Positions 8,346 to 18,625 of a stretch of DNA of 64,000 nt are shown here, piece by piece. The translations under genes were made by a program, and so were the position numbers. How positions within the stretch are numbered: the first letter of the stretch is position 1; each line of letters begins with the position of its first letter. The stretch comes from Prorocentrum cordatum (lineage: Eukaryota; Sar; Dinophyceae; Prorocentrales; Prorocentraceae), in NCBI GenBank assembly GCA_963575745.1, contig CAUYUJ010020566.1, positions 64,001 to 128,000 on the forward strand. Reading direction: 5' to 3'. The notes under the pieces are model-generated. The model made no database searches and was not told the DNA's origin. It worked only from the letters and a program-made list of their open reading frames with translations.

Positions 8346-9497
8346 CAACACGCTATCCGTGCCAGTCGTCCAGGCATAGCAGGCGTGGCACTTTCTCGAC
8401 ACCATAGGGGGTGCGCAGGGGGTGGTCCCTGAGCGCGGCCGCTATCCGTGCCAGTCGTCCAGGCATAGCAGGCGTGGCACTTTCTAGACACCATAGGGGG
8501 TGCGCAGGGGGTGGTCCCTGAGCGCGGCCGCTATCCGTGCCAGTCGTCCAGGCATAGCAGGCGTGGCACTTTCTCGACACCATAGGGGGTGCGCAGGGGG
8601 TGGTCCCTGAGCGCGGCCGCTATCCGTGCCAGTCGTCCAGGCATAGCAGGCGTGGCACTTTCTCGACACCATAGGGGGTGCGCAGGGGGTGGTCCCTGAG
8701 CGCGGCCGCTATCCGTGCCAGTCGTCCAGGCATAGCAGGCGTGGCACTTTCTCGACACCATAGGGGGTGCGCAGGGGGTGGTCCCTGAGCGCGGCCGCTA
8801 TCCGTGCCAGTCGTCCAGGCATAGCAGGCGTGGCACTTTCTCGACACCATAGGGGGTGCGCAGGGGGTGGTCCCTGAGCGCGGCCGCTATCCGTGCCAGT
8901 CGTCCAGGGCATAGCAGGCGTGGCATTTCTCGACACCATAGGGGGTGCGCAGGGGGGGTCCCTGAGCGCGGCCGCTATCCGTGCCAGCGTCCACCTAGCG
9001 GCGTGGCACTTTCTCGACACATAGGGGGTGCGCAGGGGGTGGTCCCTGAGCGCGGCCGCTATCCGTGCCAGTCGTCCAGGCATAGCAGGCGTGGCACTTT
9101 CTCGACACCATAGGGAGTGCGCAGGGGTGGTCCCTGAGCGCGGCCGCTATCCGTGACAGTCGTCCAGCATAGCAGGTTCCGTGGCACTTCTAGGACACCC
9201 ACAGGGGACGTGCGCAGGGGTGGTCCCTGAGCGCGGCCGCTATTTCCGTTGCAGTCGTCCAGGCAAAAGCGGTGTTGGGGCCACTTTCTCGAAACACCAT
9301 AGGGGTTGTGCGCAGTGCTGGCCCTCGAGCGCGCCGCTATCCGTGCCAGGTTTCCGTCCAGGCATAGCAGGCGTTAGGCACTTTCTCGGACACCATGGGG
9401 GTGCGCAGGGGGTGGTCCCTGAGCGCGGCCGCTATCCGTGCCAGTCGTCCAGCCATAGCAGGCGTGGCATTTTCTCGACACCATAGGGGGTGCGCAG
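8346..9497 (+). repeat. Homogenised 89-bp satellite, locus 1
   Basis: About 13 head-to-tail units. Landmarks are GCCAGTCGTCCAGGCATAGC, TTTCTCGACACCATAGGGGG and GAGCGCGGCCGCTATCCG (a NotI site in each unit). Units at 8400-8900 are near-identical at exactly 89 bp. Units at about 8900-9370 carry many small indels. Because 89 is not a multiple of three, each minus-strand frame cycles every three units and yields recurrent 62-76-residue open frames, which are not genes. Confidence 0.95.
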
Positions 9498-11745
9498 GAA
9501 GAAGCTGAACTCGGACCCGGCTGAACTCGGACCCAGCTGAACTCGGACCCGGCTGATCTCGGACCCGGCTGAACTCGGACCCGCTGAACTCGGACCCGGC
9601 TGAACTCGGACCCGGCTGATCTCGGACCCGGCTGATCTCGGACCCGGCTGATCTCGGACCCGGCTGAACTCGGACCCGGCTGATCTCGGACCCGGCTGAT
9701 CTCGGACCCGGCCTGCCTCCGGCGCTCCTCCCGGCTTCCGGCTGAGGTTCTCCCGCCCGGCGCTCCTCCCGGCCTCTGGCCGGGGTGCTCCCGGCCCGGC
9801 CTCTGGCCGGGGTGCTCCTGGCCCGGCTCCACTGGCCGGCGCTCCCCCGGCCGGCGTCTCCCCGGCGTCTCCGACCCGGCTGAACTCGGACCGGCATTTT
9901 TTTGTTGCATGGTGTTTAGTTGTGCTTTTTTTGTTTTTGTTTGGTTTGGTTTTTTGTGTTGTGTGTTTTTGTTTGTTTGTTTTGTTTGTGGTTTGTTGTT
10001 GTGTGTTGATTTTTTTTTGTTGTTTGTTGGTGTGTTTGAACTCGGACCCGGCTGATCTCGGACCCGGCTGAACTCGGACCCGGCTGAACTCGGACCCGGC
10101 TGATCTCGGACCCGGCCTGCCTCCGGCGCTCCTCCTGGCTTCTGCCTGGGGTTCTCCCGCCCGCCGCTCTTCCCGGCCTCTGGGGCCTCTGGCCAGGGTG
10201 CTCCCGGCCCGGCTCAACAGGCCGGCGCTCCCCCGGCCGGCGTCTCCTCGGCGTCTCCGACCCGGCAGAACTCGGACCCGGCTGATCTCGGACCCGGCTG
10301 ATCTCGGACCCGGCTGATCTCGGTCCCGGCTGATCTCGGACCCGGCTGATCTCGGACCCGGCCTGCCTCCGGCGCTCCTCCCAGCTTCCGGCTGGGGTTC
10401 TCCCGCCCGGCGCTCCCCCCGGCCTCTGGCTGGGGGTGCTCCCCGCCTGGCTCCACGCCGGCGCTCCCCGGGCCGCCGGCGTCTCCCCGCCATCCCGCCG
10501 TCTCGGACCGGGCTGATCTCGGACCCGGCTGATCTCGGACCCGGCTGATCTCGGACCCGGCTGAACTCGGACCCGGCTGATCTCGGACCCGGCTGATCTC
10601 GGACCCGGTCTGTTTCCGGCGTTCCTCCCGGCTTCTGGCTGGGGTTCTCCCGCCCGGCGCTCCTCCCGGCCTCTGGCCGGGGTGCTCCCGGCCCGGCTCG
10701 AGGCCGGCGCTCCCCCGGCCGGCGTCTCCCCGGCGTCTCCCACCCGGCTGATCTCGGACCCAGCTGATCTCGGACCCGGCTGATCTCGGACCCGGCTGAA
10801 CTCGGATCCGGCTGATCTCGGACCCGGCTGATCTCGGACTCGGCCTGCCTCCGGCGCTCCTCCCGGCTTCCGGCTGGGGTTCCCCCGCCCGGCGCTCCTC
10901 CCGGCCTCTGGCTGGGGGTGCTCCAGGCCCGGCTCCTGGCCGGCGCTCCCCCGGCCGGCGCCCCCCCGGCGTCTCCGACCCGGCTGAACTCGGACCCGGC
11001 TGAACTCGGACCCGGCTAATCTCGGACCCGGCTGATCTCGGACCCGGCCTGCCTCCGGCGCTCCTCCCGGCTTCTGGCTGGGGTTCTCCCGCCCCCGCCG
11101 TTCCTCCCGGCCTCTGGCCGGGGTGCTCCCGGCCCGGCTCCCCCGGCCGGCGCTCCCCCGGCCAGCGTCTCCTCGGCGTCTCTCGGACCCGGCTGATCTC
11201 GGACCCGGCTGATCTCGGACCTGGCTGAACTCGGACCCGGCTGATCTCGGACCTGGCTGATCTCGGACTCGGCCTGCTTCCGGCGCTCCTCCCAGCTTCC
11301 GGCTGGGGTTCTCCCGCCCGGCGCTCCCCCCCGCCTCTGGCTGGGGGTGCTCCTGGCCCGGCTCCACGCCGGCGCTCCCCTGGCCGCCGCCGTCTGACCG
11401 CCATCCCGCCGTCTCGGACCCGGCTGACCTCGGACCTGGTCTCGCCTGGGCGCTCCCGGCGCGCCCGTCCTCTCTGGCTGCACTCGGACCCGGCTCATTT
11501 CGGACTTGCCTGAACTCCGAGTCGGTTGATTTCGCTACTGGCTGATCTCAGACCCACCTCCTGCCAGGTGCGATCCCGCTGGTCCTCCCGACTTCCGCGG
11601 CCTCGGGTTCTTCCGGCCGGCGCCCTCCCGCCTCCGGCGCTTTCCCGGTCGGCGTTTACTCGGCGGTCTGGCGCTGTCCCGGCTCTCGGCCGGCGCGCCA
11701 CCGGCGCTCACCCGGCGGCTCCGGCGCCTCCCCGGCGTCTGGTGC
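9498..11745 (+). repeat. 16-bp satellite with spacer higher-order repeat, locus 1
   Basis: The basic unit is GATCTCGGACCCGGCT, alternating with a GAACTCGG variant. Runs of 4-8 units alternate with a GC-rich spacer of about 130-170 bp that starts CCTGCCTCCGGCGCTCC and contains GGCCTCTGGCCGGGGTGC. Spacers recur near 9713, 10107, 10360, 10610, 10842, 11047 and 11272, giving a higher-order period of about 205-390 bp. Three units equal 48 nt, so all frames stay open for hundreds of codons (arginine/glycine/proline/serine). The last 200 bp are degenerate. Confidence 0.92.
9897..10036 (-). repeat. T/G-only insert in the 16-bp satellite
   Basis: About 140 bp almost free of C and A (TTTTTTTG, GTTTGTTTG, TTGTTGTGTG), in abrupt contrast to the GC-rich array. 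The array resumes in phase at GAACTCGGACCCGG. It could be a tail-like remnant of a minus-strand retroposon or a simple-sequence expansion. Confidence 0.8.
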
Positions 11746-11754
11746 CTCAATGTC

Positions 11755-11990
11755 CGCGGCGAGCACGCGAGAGCCCCATGTTGAAAAGTAACCTCCCTCC
11801 ATCCCTGCACTGCGACAGACGTTCACGACGATTGTCCGCGGCCATCAGGCGAGAGCCCCATTTTGGAAAGGAACCTCCCTCCACCCGCGTAACAGACTTC
11901 AAGACGATTGCACGCGGCGCTAAGGCGAGAGCCGCATTGTGAACACAAACCGCCCTCCATCGTGTAAATGTTGCACAATAGTACACTTCA
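11755..11990 (-). repeat. Dispersed 75-bp repeat (R75), three tandem units
   Basis: Units contain AAGGCGAGAGCC(C/G)CATTTTG, AACCTCCCTCCA and GACGATTG(C/T)(C/A)CGCGGC. In reverse complement the same unit reads GGCGG-TTTTCAAAATGTGG-TTCTCGC, as at 45885 and 63745. Single copies lie at about 40306 and 41205. Confidence 0.8.
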
Positions 11991-12399
11991 GGATCATACA
12001 TGGCGATCGTACATGGCAAGGGAGTCTCTGGCGAAACGCCTGCCTCCCCCCCCCCTACACACACGTTCCGTGGTGCGCCAGGGAGGATTTCTTTTAAAGG
12101 GGAGAGGATGGAGGAGGACGAGGAGGAGCGGGAGAAAATGAAGAACGGGAGCCGTGGCTGTCTTACGGGCTCTGTGGCCGCCCAGTTCGCGCGCGTGGGC
12201 GGTTTTGAAGGTGTCCTTGGGCCCAGGGCGGGCGGCCCTACAGCACTTCCTCCATCCTTTCACATGGGCCACAGGAGCATGCTCAGACGCCCACGCCGTA
12301 CAGGCATGCAATTGGATATTGACGTGCATTTTCGCGCGGTGGCTCTCAGGCTCGGAATGGCCATGGCAATGTCGACGGTGATGATGGCAGCGACGGCGG

Positions 12400-12545
12400 A
12401 GTACGATTCCGACGGCGACGACTGCGGCCACAGAGACCATCACGACGACGACGTCGACGACGACGACGTCCTCTTCCTCCCTCCTCCCTGCTCCTCCTTC
12501 CTTCCTTCCTCCTTCCTCCTTGCTCCTCCCCTCCCGTCTCCTGTG
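12400..12545 (+). repeat. GAC-repeat and TCC-rich low-complexity stretch
   Basis: GACGACGACGTCGACGACGA at about 12448-12466 is followed by CTTCCTCCTTCC pyrimidine DNA. A very similar GACGAC block follows the LRR segment near 62330. Confidence 0.7.
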
Positions 12546-12599
12546 CAGGAGACTCGGCGGCAGCTGTAATCCCGGAAATGGGTTCCAGGGGATCTTTCT

Positions 12600-12812
12600 C
12601 CGGCCTTTGTGGCCATGCACTCTGTGTCTTTCAGGTGTGGCATGCGTTGTCATGCCTTGCGTTGTCATGCATTCCATTGTTGTGCAATGCAGCGCAGCTC
12701 CTTCCAAGTTTCCATCGCTCTGCCTTGCATTGTTCTGCCTTCTTGACTTCGCTTTGCGATGCATTGCATTCCATTGCGATCCATAGCATTCGCTTTGAGT
12801 CCTTTGTGGGTT
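12600..12812 (+). repeat. Degenerate TTGCATTCCATTG-type repeat
   Basis: TGCATT/TGCCTT/TGTCAT pentamer-like motifs recur irregularly. It probably lies in an intron or 5' flank of the GT25-like gene that follows. Confidence 0.55.
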
Positions 12813-12987
12813 TTCCATTATGCCCTCCGCCTACACCTTTATGTCGTCGCGCCATTCCCAGCCCAACCACGTTTTCTTCACAGGGACCTTGGCTCAAGCG
12901 TTTCCTTTCGATCGCACTGCCTTCTGCCAGCCATCTGGTCCCATGGCATCCGCGACCTTCCGAGCGCTGCCCTCTTGCTCGATTTAG

Positions 12988-14053
12988 CCTACGGCGTCGA
13001 GAAGACAAGCGCGACGTTGCCTTCCAGGTGGCAGCCGGTCTGGGCATCGAGCCGACGTGGTTGGCGGGAACCGATGGGGATTCCCTCAAGGCACGGAGTG
13101 GGTATGCTAAGCGTTGCCAGGGCGGGCCGGGCGGCCGGGTGCTTTGCCCCTGGTTCGACGCCGCACACAAGACGCGCCGTATTCGGTATGTGCGAAATGC
13201 CAAGTCGAATTGGGGCACGCATTGGGGGACCTTGGGCTGTCTGATGAGCCACGAGCGTGCTTTGGCGCAGCTCCAAGACGCTCCTGCCCTCATCGTCTTG
13301 GAAGACGACATCCGCCTGGCAATCGATGCCAAGGAGGCCTGCGCGATGATTGCGCAGGCTCTCCGTTGCATCCACAAGGACCACAAGGATTGGCTGATCC
13401 TGTACCTTGGCTGCTCTACCACTCCGTGGTCTGGGCCCTTGCGCAAGGTGCGCGGAGGGCCGGCTGGTTTGTGCTGCGCCCGGCAGGCTTACCAGAGCCA
13501 TGCGTTCGTGATCTCGCAGGCGGGGGCGGAGATTTACTGTGAATACCTTCGCAAAGGCTTCCCTGCGGAAAACGCGCTGCTGAACATGGTGCGTCGGTGC
13601 CCCTAGATGTGCTTTGCCCTGGACCCTCTCGTGCTTACGCAGGAGCAGAAGAAGCTCACGCAGAGCGACATCCGCGAGTCCACCGTGGCCTACCGGTCCG
13701 GCGCTCCACGCGCACGGAAAAGGGGCCACGCCAGCATCGCCAGGAGAAGGGCGTCGTTGCCGCAGGCGCAAGCGGCTGGGAGCGCAAGCAGGAAGGAGTG
13801 GCTCCGAAAGACGCGCCGAGCCAGCGCCAGACGCAAATCCAAGCGCACGCAGACCAAGGCCGGTTGTCGCGGCTCCCACACCCTGTGCATGTCGGGGTGG
13901 GCGTCTTGCTCCGCGGGCGCCCAGGCAAAAGTTGCGCGCCCCAGCGTCCGGGCGGCCATCGTGGAGCGATGGGGCCAGACAGCATCCTCCAGCCTCCGGC
14001 ACAACCCGCCGCCGCCCATTGTCCCCCACTGGGCTCTTTCCCCTGAGGCGTAA
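12988..14053 (+). CDS. GT25-like glycosyltransferase domain with in-frame TAG
   Basis: An AG at 12986-12987 precedes a frame with a GT25 (LPS/collagen galactosyltransferase-like) layout: RRREDKRD near the start, GIEPTWLAGTDG, a cysteine/serine segment LGCLMSHERALAQL, the acidic metal/donor-site motif LEDDIRLA at about 13300-13323, and AFVISQAGAE. This family transfers sugars from nucleotide donors, often in the secretory pathway. The frame then hits TAG at 13604-13606 but continues in frame with ALDPLVLTQEQKKLTQSDIR, which reads as true coding sequence; arginine/serine-rich residues follow to 14053. At the TAG position the downstream copy has TGG. The 18 nt from 13589 to 13606 also form a GT...AG string. 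So this is either a nonsense mutation, a micro-intron or readthrough. The upstream exon is not identified (acceptor phase 2). Confidence 0.7.
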
Positions 14054-14055
14054 GG

Positions 14056-14739
14056 GTGACCCCGTCAATGTGTTCTCAGCGTTTCGTGCTCCATGGGCAT
14101 GTCATGGTCCTCATGGGGGGCCTTTGCAAGGATGCCATGACTGCAGATTCGTGCGGCCATGGCCTGCTAATCGGCTCTCCTGGTCTGCCGCGAGTGCATG
14201 CGCTTCGACTCTTTCCCCGACCGAGCGCGCTCTTGTGCGCGTGCAGGGGCTCTCTCAGGCGCGGCCGCGCCACCCGGTGGCTTTCCGCCTCTTTCCTGCC
14301 CGCCATGGAGTCCCCAGCGCGCGGGCGCGCGCGCGCGCGATGGCCATGCCGCCCAGATGGGACGCACGGATCGCCTCTTCGTCTCCATGTCTCACCCCGC
14401 GCATGCCACCCTGCGCCGCCATTTCCCGCGCGCGGAGCATCGACGGGCCACCGCTGGGCATGCGCCAGTTTTGCGAATGCACCCTTTTCCGTTTCAGCGA
14501 CCTCGCGCCCGCAGCATCTCTCGCGCTCCCGCGGAGGTCCACGGGGCACCTGCCGCGCGGAGTCCGTTCTTTCTTGCCTGCGTTTTCCTTGCGGTGCGTC
14601 CTCCATGTGAGTGCGGAGCGGCAGCGCCCGCTTTCCCGGGCGGCGGACTCTCGCGTTCCGCGCGCGGGCCCGCGTCGGGGATTCCAGAGACAATCTCTGC
14701 CTCCGGCCCTGCGCGCTCGCCACGCAGGGGCCGCCTGCC
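14056..14739. other. Non-coding duplicated spacer after the GT25 block
   Basis: GC-rich DNA duplicated at about 15715-16400. The arginine/alanine-rich open frames on both strands are not conserved between the two copies as protein, so I treat it as spacer or intron. A GCGCGCGCGC run sits near 14325-14340. Confidence 0.6.
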
Positions 14740-15700
14740 CGCTGGCGTGCCGCCGGGAAACGCGGCGCGGTCCGTCTGCGCGCCATCGTGGTCGCGGGAG
14801 CCCGGAGAAGGTGGCGGCGAACGTTTCAGGATGCGCTCCTCGCGCGAGGCTGGTCGCCGTCGCCGTCGGTCCCGCGCGCTGGGGGGCCCTGTGGCGCATG
14901 AGGGGCCACGAGCGTGCTCTGGCGCAGCTCGAAGAGGCTCCTGCCCTCATCCTGTCGAACTCCGCCTGGACATCGAAGCAGAGGCCGCCTGCGCGATGAT
15001 GGCGCAAGCTCTCCGCTGCATCAAAATTGAGCACGTGGGTGGGCTGCTCCTGAACCTCTTCGCTGCCGCGCCACTGCGTCGTCGGGGCCCCCCCGCCAGG
15101 TGCGCGGCGGGCTGCCTGTCCTGCGTCGCGCGCGGCAGGCGAGACGTGCGTTCGTGATATCCGAGGCGGTGGCGAATTCTTACGGGGAGTACCGCAACGC
15201 GCTGCTGAACATGGTGCGCTGGCGCCCCTGGATGCGGTTCGCCATGGGCCCTGCCTGGCCAAAGCATGAGCGGAAGTAGTCGCCGAGCGACTTCCGCAAG
15301 TCCACTTTCACTCTCCGTGCGGCGCTCCAAGTGCATGGAAAAGGGGCCACTGCAGCAACGCGCAGAGACTGGCGTCGTTACCCCAGGTGCAAGCGGCAGG
15401 GAGCACCAGCAGGAGTGAGTGCCTCGGAAAGCCTCGCCCACCCAGCGCCAGACGCAAAACGCAGCGCTCGCAGACAAAAGCTGGATGCCGTGGCTCCCGC
15501 GCACTGCGCATGTCCGGGTGGGCGTCTTGCTCCGCGGGCGCCCAGGCAAAAGTTGCGCGCGCCAGCGTTCGGGCGGCCATCGTGGACCGATGCGGACAGG
15601 CGACGGCGCAATGCTCGGCCTGCCAGACACCGCCCTCCAGTCTCCGGGGAAACTCGGCGCCGCGCTTGTTCCCAAATCGGACTTCTCCCGTGCGCCTTAC
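14740..15700 (+). pseudogene. GT25-like pseudogene, second copy
   Basis: Pieces of the same protein are scattered over frames: GHERALAQLEEAPALI near 14906, then DIEAEAACAMMAQALRCIK near 14966, and AFVISEAVANSYGEYR near 15149, followed by ALLNMVRWRPWMRFAMGP. Relative to the first copy the acidic LEDDIRL motif is disrupted by a frame change, about eight codons are missing before ALLNM, and a TAG occurs near 15280. The codon matching the TAG of copy one is TGG (tryptophan), which helps to interpret that stop. This copy is almost certainly non-functional. Confidence 0.75.
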
Positions 15701-16429
15701 GAGTTACTCCCCTAAGTGTGTGTCCGTGTGTGCGCGCGTGTGTGTCTGTGGGTGTGTTCGCAAAGGCTTGTCTGCCATTGGAACTCCACGGGCCTCGTCG
15801 CGGGGCTTTGCATCTCTGCCCTCGTTGCAGAGTTGCGCGGGCATGGCCTGCTGCTGGGCTCGCCTGCTCTGACACGCGTGCTTCCGACGGCTGTCTTCGC
15901 GCGACAGCGCGCGCCCCTGCGTCTGTGCAAGGGGCTCTTTCAGCAGGCGCGGGCGCGCCACCCCGTGGCTTTTCGCTTTCCACTTGCCCTTCGCGGAGTT
16001 CCCTGCGCGCGCGCGCGGTGGCTGCTCCGCGCAGATGGGCTTCGCGGACCAGTCGTTTTCCAAAATTCTGGCGCCCGCGAAGGGCTTTCCCTGCACCGGC
16101 GATTCCCGCGCGCAGGACATGGACGGGCTCCCGCTGGGCTCCGCGCGCGCGGATGCTGCTACTTCCATGGCGGCGCGCGGACGCACGTAGCATCCCCAGC
16201 GCTCCCGAGGACGCCCACGGGGACTCCTGCCGCGCGGACGCCGTCCTTGCCTGCGTGTTCTAAGCGCACGTCCTCCATGTCTGCGCGGACCCCGGGCGGC
16301 AGACTCCCGTCTCGTTGCGCGCGCGCCACGAAGTCAGGGAGTCCATGGTGAATCTCTCGCAAGGGCCCCTCGACCGTGCGACAGAGGGGCCGCCGGGCCA
16401 CTCGCCTGCGACTGCCGCATTGCCGCTGG

Positions 16430-16640
16430 GACACTCGGCGGGGGGCGCCTGCGCGACATTGCGGTCGCGGGAGTCTGCTGAGGGCGTCTCCAAACGTCTC
16501 AAGGAGCGCTCCTCGCGCGAGGCTGCTCGCCGTCGGCCCCGCGCATGTGTGGGCGCTGCGCAGTTGGGCAGCGCGGAGCGCCGCAACTCGCAGATGCCGC
16601 GTGCGTGCATTAGTCATGCCGCGCGCCGCGACTGATCTAC
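16430..16640 (+). pseudogene. GT25-like fragment, third partial copy
   Basis: Only the region matching 14760-14880 is retained: RLRDIAVAG at about 16456, and LLARGCSPS, compared with RLRAIVVAG and LLARGWSPS in copy two. The frame is broken by a stop soon after the first motif, and similarity fades at about 16640 before any of the conserved catalytic part. Confidence 0.55.
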
Positions 16641-16829
16641 ACACGCGGCGCGAACGGTCCTCGCCGGACTGGCTCCACGCGCGCGTGCGTGTCCCGTTCG
16701 GTACTCATGGATGCGGATTCGCGCAAGTAGCGCATGCATCATCCAAGCGGCTGCACCGCCTGGACTGGATGCGATGGGCCGCTTTGCGTCTTCAGAACTT
16801 TTACACGACATGGTTTACAGCCCGCGCGT

Positions 16830-17345
16830 CGTGGCCGCCGAGGGTGCTCCACCGAAGAGACCCCTCTTGCGCCGCCATGCGTCCCCTCCACAACTTTCAT
16901 TATTTTCCCTCACACCTTTTCCCGGCATCACGGTGACTTGCACCGAAGGCCTTGGCGGCGCCGGCCGCATGCGCCCCCGTCGCCCATGGCGGAACTGCCC
17001 ACGCACGTTCCCCCGGCCCATGCAATGCGAAGGCCCCACTGCCCCCGCCCGCATGCGTCTCCGCAATCCTCTTCGGGACACTTATCACACGTCGCGTGAC
17101 CTCATGGGGACCTCCACCGAACAAGGGCCCACTGGCGTGGCCCGCGCGCGTTCCCGCCGACCATACCACCACTCACCACACTCGTTCCTTCGGACCCTGG
17201 GGAGCTCTACAGAATCCCCCACTGGCAATGCCCGCGTGCGTTCCCGTTATCCAGTTCGGGACACCGCATGCACGTTCCATGGCCTCACGGATACCTCCAC
17301 CGAAGGCCCCACTGGCGCCGCCCTCATGCGTCCCCGGTATTCAGG
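16830..17345 (-). repeat. Diverged relics of the GGAGCTCC satellite
   Basis: Repeated elements CTCCACCGAAGGCCCCACTGG and GCATGCGTCCCCG occur four or five times with heavy divergence. In reverse complement they match the constant segment and the GGACGCATGCGGACGG segment of the array at 38990-40205. Confidence 0.7.
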
Positions 17346-17900
17346 GCTCTTTTGGAGGCCCTCCTGGGGCCATATTGGAGGCTTCCTGGCCCCTCCTGGG
17401 GCTCTCTTGGGACCGTCCTGGGGCTCTCTGGGGGCCCTCTTGGAGGCCTTGAGGTCTCATCGATGAAAGATGTGGGGGTTCTTTAAGTCAGTGCCCCCGT
17501 CGGGACCCGAAAATGAGCCTCTTGGGGCTCTCTTGGGCCGCTCTTGGGGCGGTCCTGGGCGCTCTTGTTGCCGTCTTGGAGCCCTCCTGGGCCTCTCTTG
17601 GGGCCCTTGTGGGCCATCTTGGAGCCATCTTGAGGCCTCAAGAGCTCATCGGACGCGAAAGGGCGACAATGCAAAAAACATCGAAAAACAAAACGGATTT
17701 CAAGGATTTTGGCCTCTTGAGGGCTTCATTGGAGGGCTCGAAAGGCACTTGGAGCCGTCCTGGGGCGGTCTCGAGAGCTCTTGGATGTCTGTTGATAGCT
17801 ATCTTCTATCTTGAACCATCTTGGGAAATCTTGCTTGACCTTGGAGGCTATCTTGAGCTCTTTGAGGCCCTCTTGGAACAATCTTAGGCCATCTTGGGCG
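17340..17900 (+). repeat. CTTGGGGC-rich dispersed repeat
   Basis: Degenerate GGCNNTCTTGGGGC motifs recur every 15-25 bp. The same texture occurs at 21745-21985, 51900-52400, 60000-60165 and 62990-63125, and in reverse complement at 47270-47990, 49984-50105 and 52800-53400. Confidence 0.75.
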
Positions 17901-18138
17901 CTCCTATTCCTCGCGGGAAGGCGCCTCTAGGCCCAGGGGGAGGGGGTAGGGGGAGGGGGAACCCCCTCCCCGAAGGGGAAGAAAGGGGTTTGGCAGAACG
18001 AGCTCGCTAGACCACTCACGCCCTAAAGGGCTTGTGGGATTATCGGGAACGCACATTCCAGATGGCTCGATGGGCTCTTTGTTGCCTTGCGGTCCTGAGA
18101 GACGGGGAGGGGGCGAGGGCACATGGCCGGCCGAGTTC
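17901..18138. other. Unassigned sequence
   Basis: It includes AGGGGGAGGGGGTAGGGG near 17936. No gene was recognised. Confidence 0.5.
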
Positions 18139-18139
18139 G

Positions 18140-18625
18140 GGCGCGGCCGGGTCCGAGATCAGCCGACGGCTGAATTCGGACCCGGCTGATCTCGGACCCG
18201 GAAACTCGGACCCGGCTGAACTCGGACCCAGCTGATCTCGGACCCGCTGAACTCGGACCCGGCTGGTCTCGGACCCGGCTGATCTCGGACCCGGCTGATC
18301 TCGGACCCGGCTGATCTCGGACCCGGCTGATCTCGGACCCGGCTGATCTCGGACCCGGCTGATCTCGGACCCGGACGCTCTCGCTGCAGCGCGGGCCTCG
18401 GTCCGAAATCAGCTGGGTCCGAGTTCAGCTGGGTCCGAGATCAGCTGGGTCCGAGATCAGCTGGGTCCGAGTTCAGCTGGGTCCGAGTTCAGCTGGGTCC
18501 GAGTTTTTGGGTCCGGGATTCCGGGTCCGAGATCAGCTTGGGTCCGAGTTCAGCTGGGTCCGAGTTCAGCTTGGGTCCGAGTTCAGCTGGGTCCGAGTTC
18601 AGCTGGGTCCGAGTTCAGCTCGTGT
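18140..18625. repeat. 16-bp satellite, locus 2, in head-to-head orientation
   Basis: From 18165 to 18370 the units run as GATCTCGGACCCGGCT. After a junction at about 18371-18400 the units run as the reverse complement (AGCTGGGTCCGAGATC) to 18625. The two halves form an imperfect palindrome of about 200 bp per arm, and the plus-orientation half holds CCCGG where the other holds CCCAG. Confidence 0.9.

Larger units (their letters stand above)
13200..16560 (+). repeat. Decayed tandem duplication of about 1.65 kb
   Basis: Bases 13200-14870 and 14880-16560 align collinearly with an offset of about 1615-1685 bp. Examples are AACATGGTGCG at 13584 and 15199, GCATGGCCTGCT near 14156 and 15841, and GGTCGCGGGAG near 14790 and 16464. 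The unit includes the GT25-like 3' coding part and its downstream non-coding DNA. Divergence is high and indels are frequent. Confidence 0.8.

Noticed and set aside
8346-9497. CRISPR-like array of regular repeats
   Set aside because: Repeats are head-to-tail and contiguous with no unique spacers. No cas genes are present and the setting is eukaryotic.
9337-11498. Minus-strand frames of 160-483 codons rich in arginine, glycine, proline and serine
   Set aside because: The 16-bp unit repeats every 48 nt in frame and contains no stop, so all frames stay open. These are translations of a satellite.
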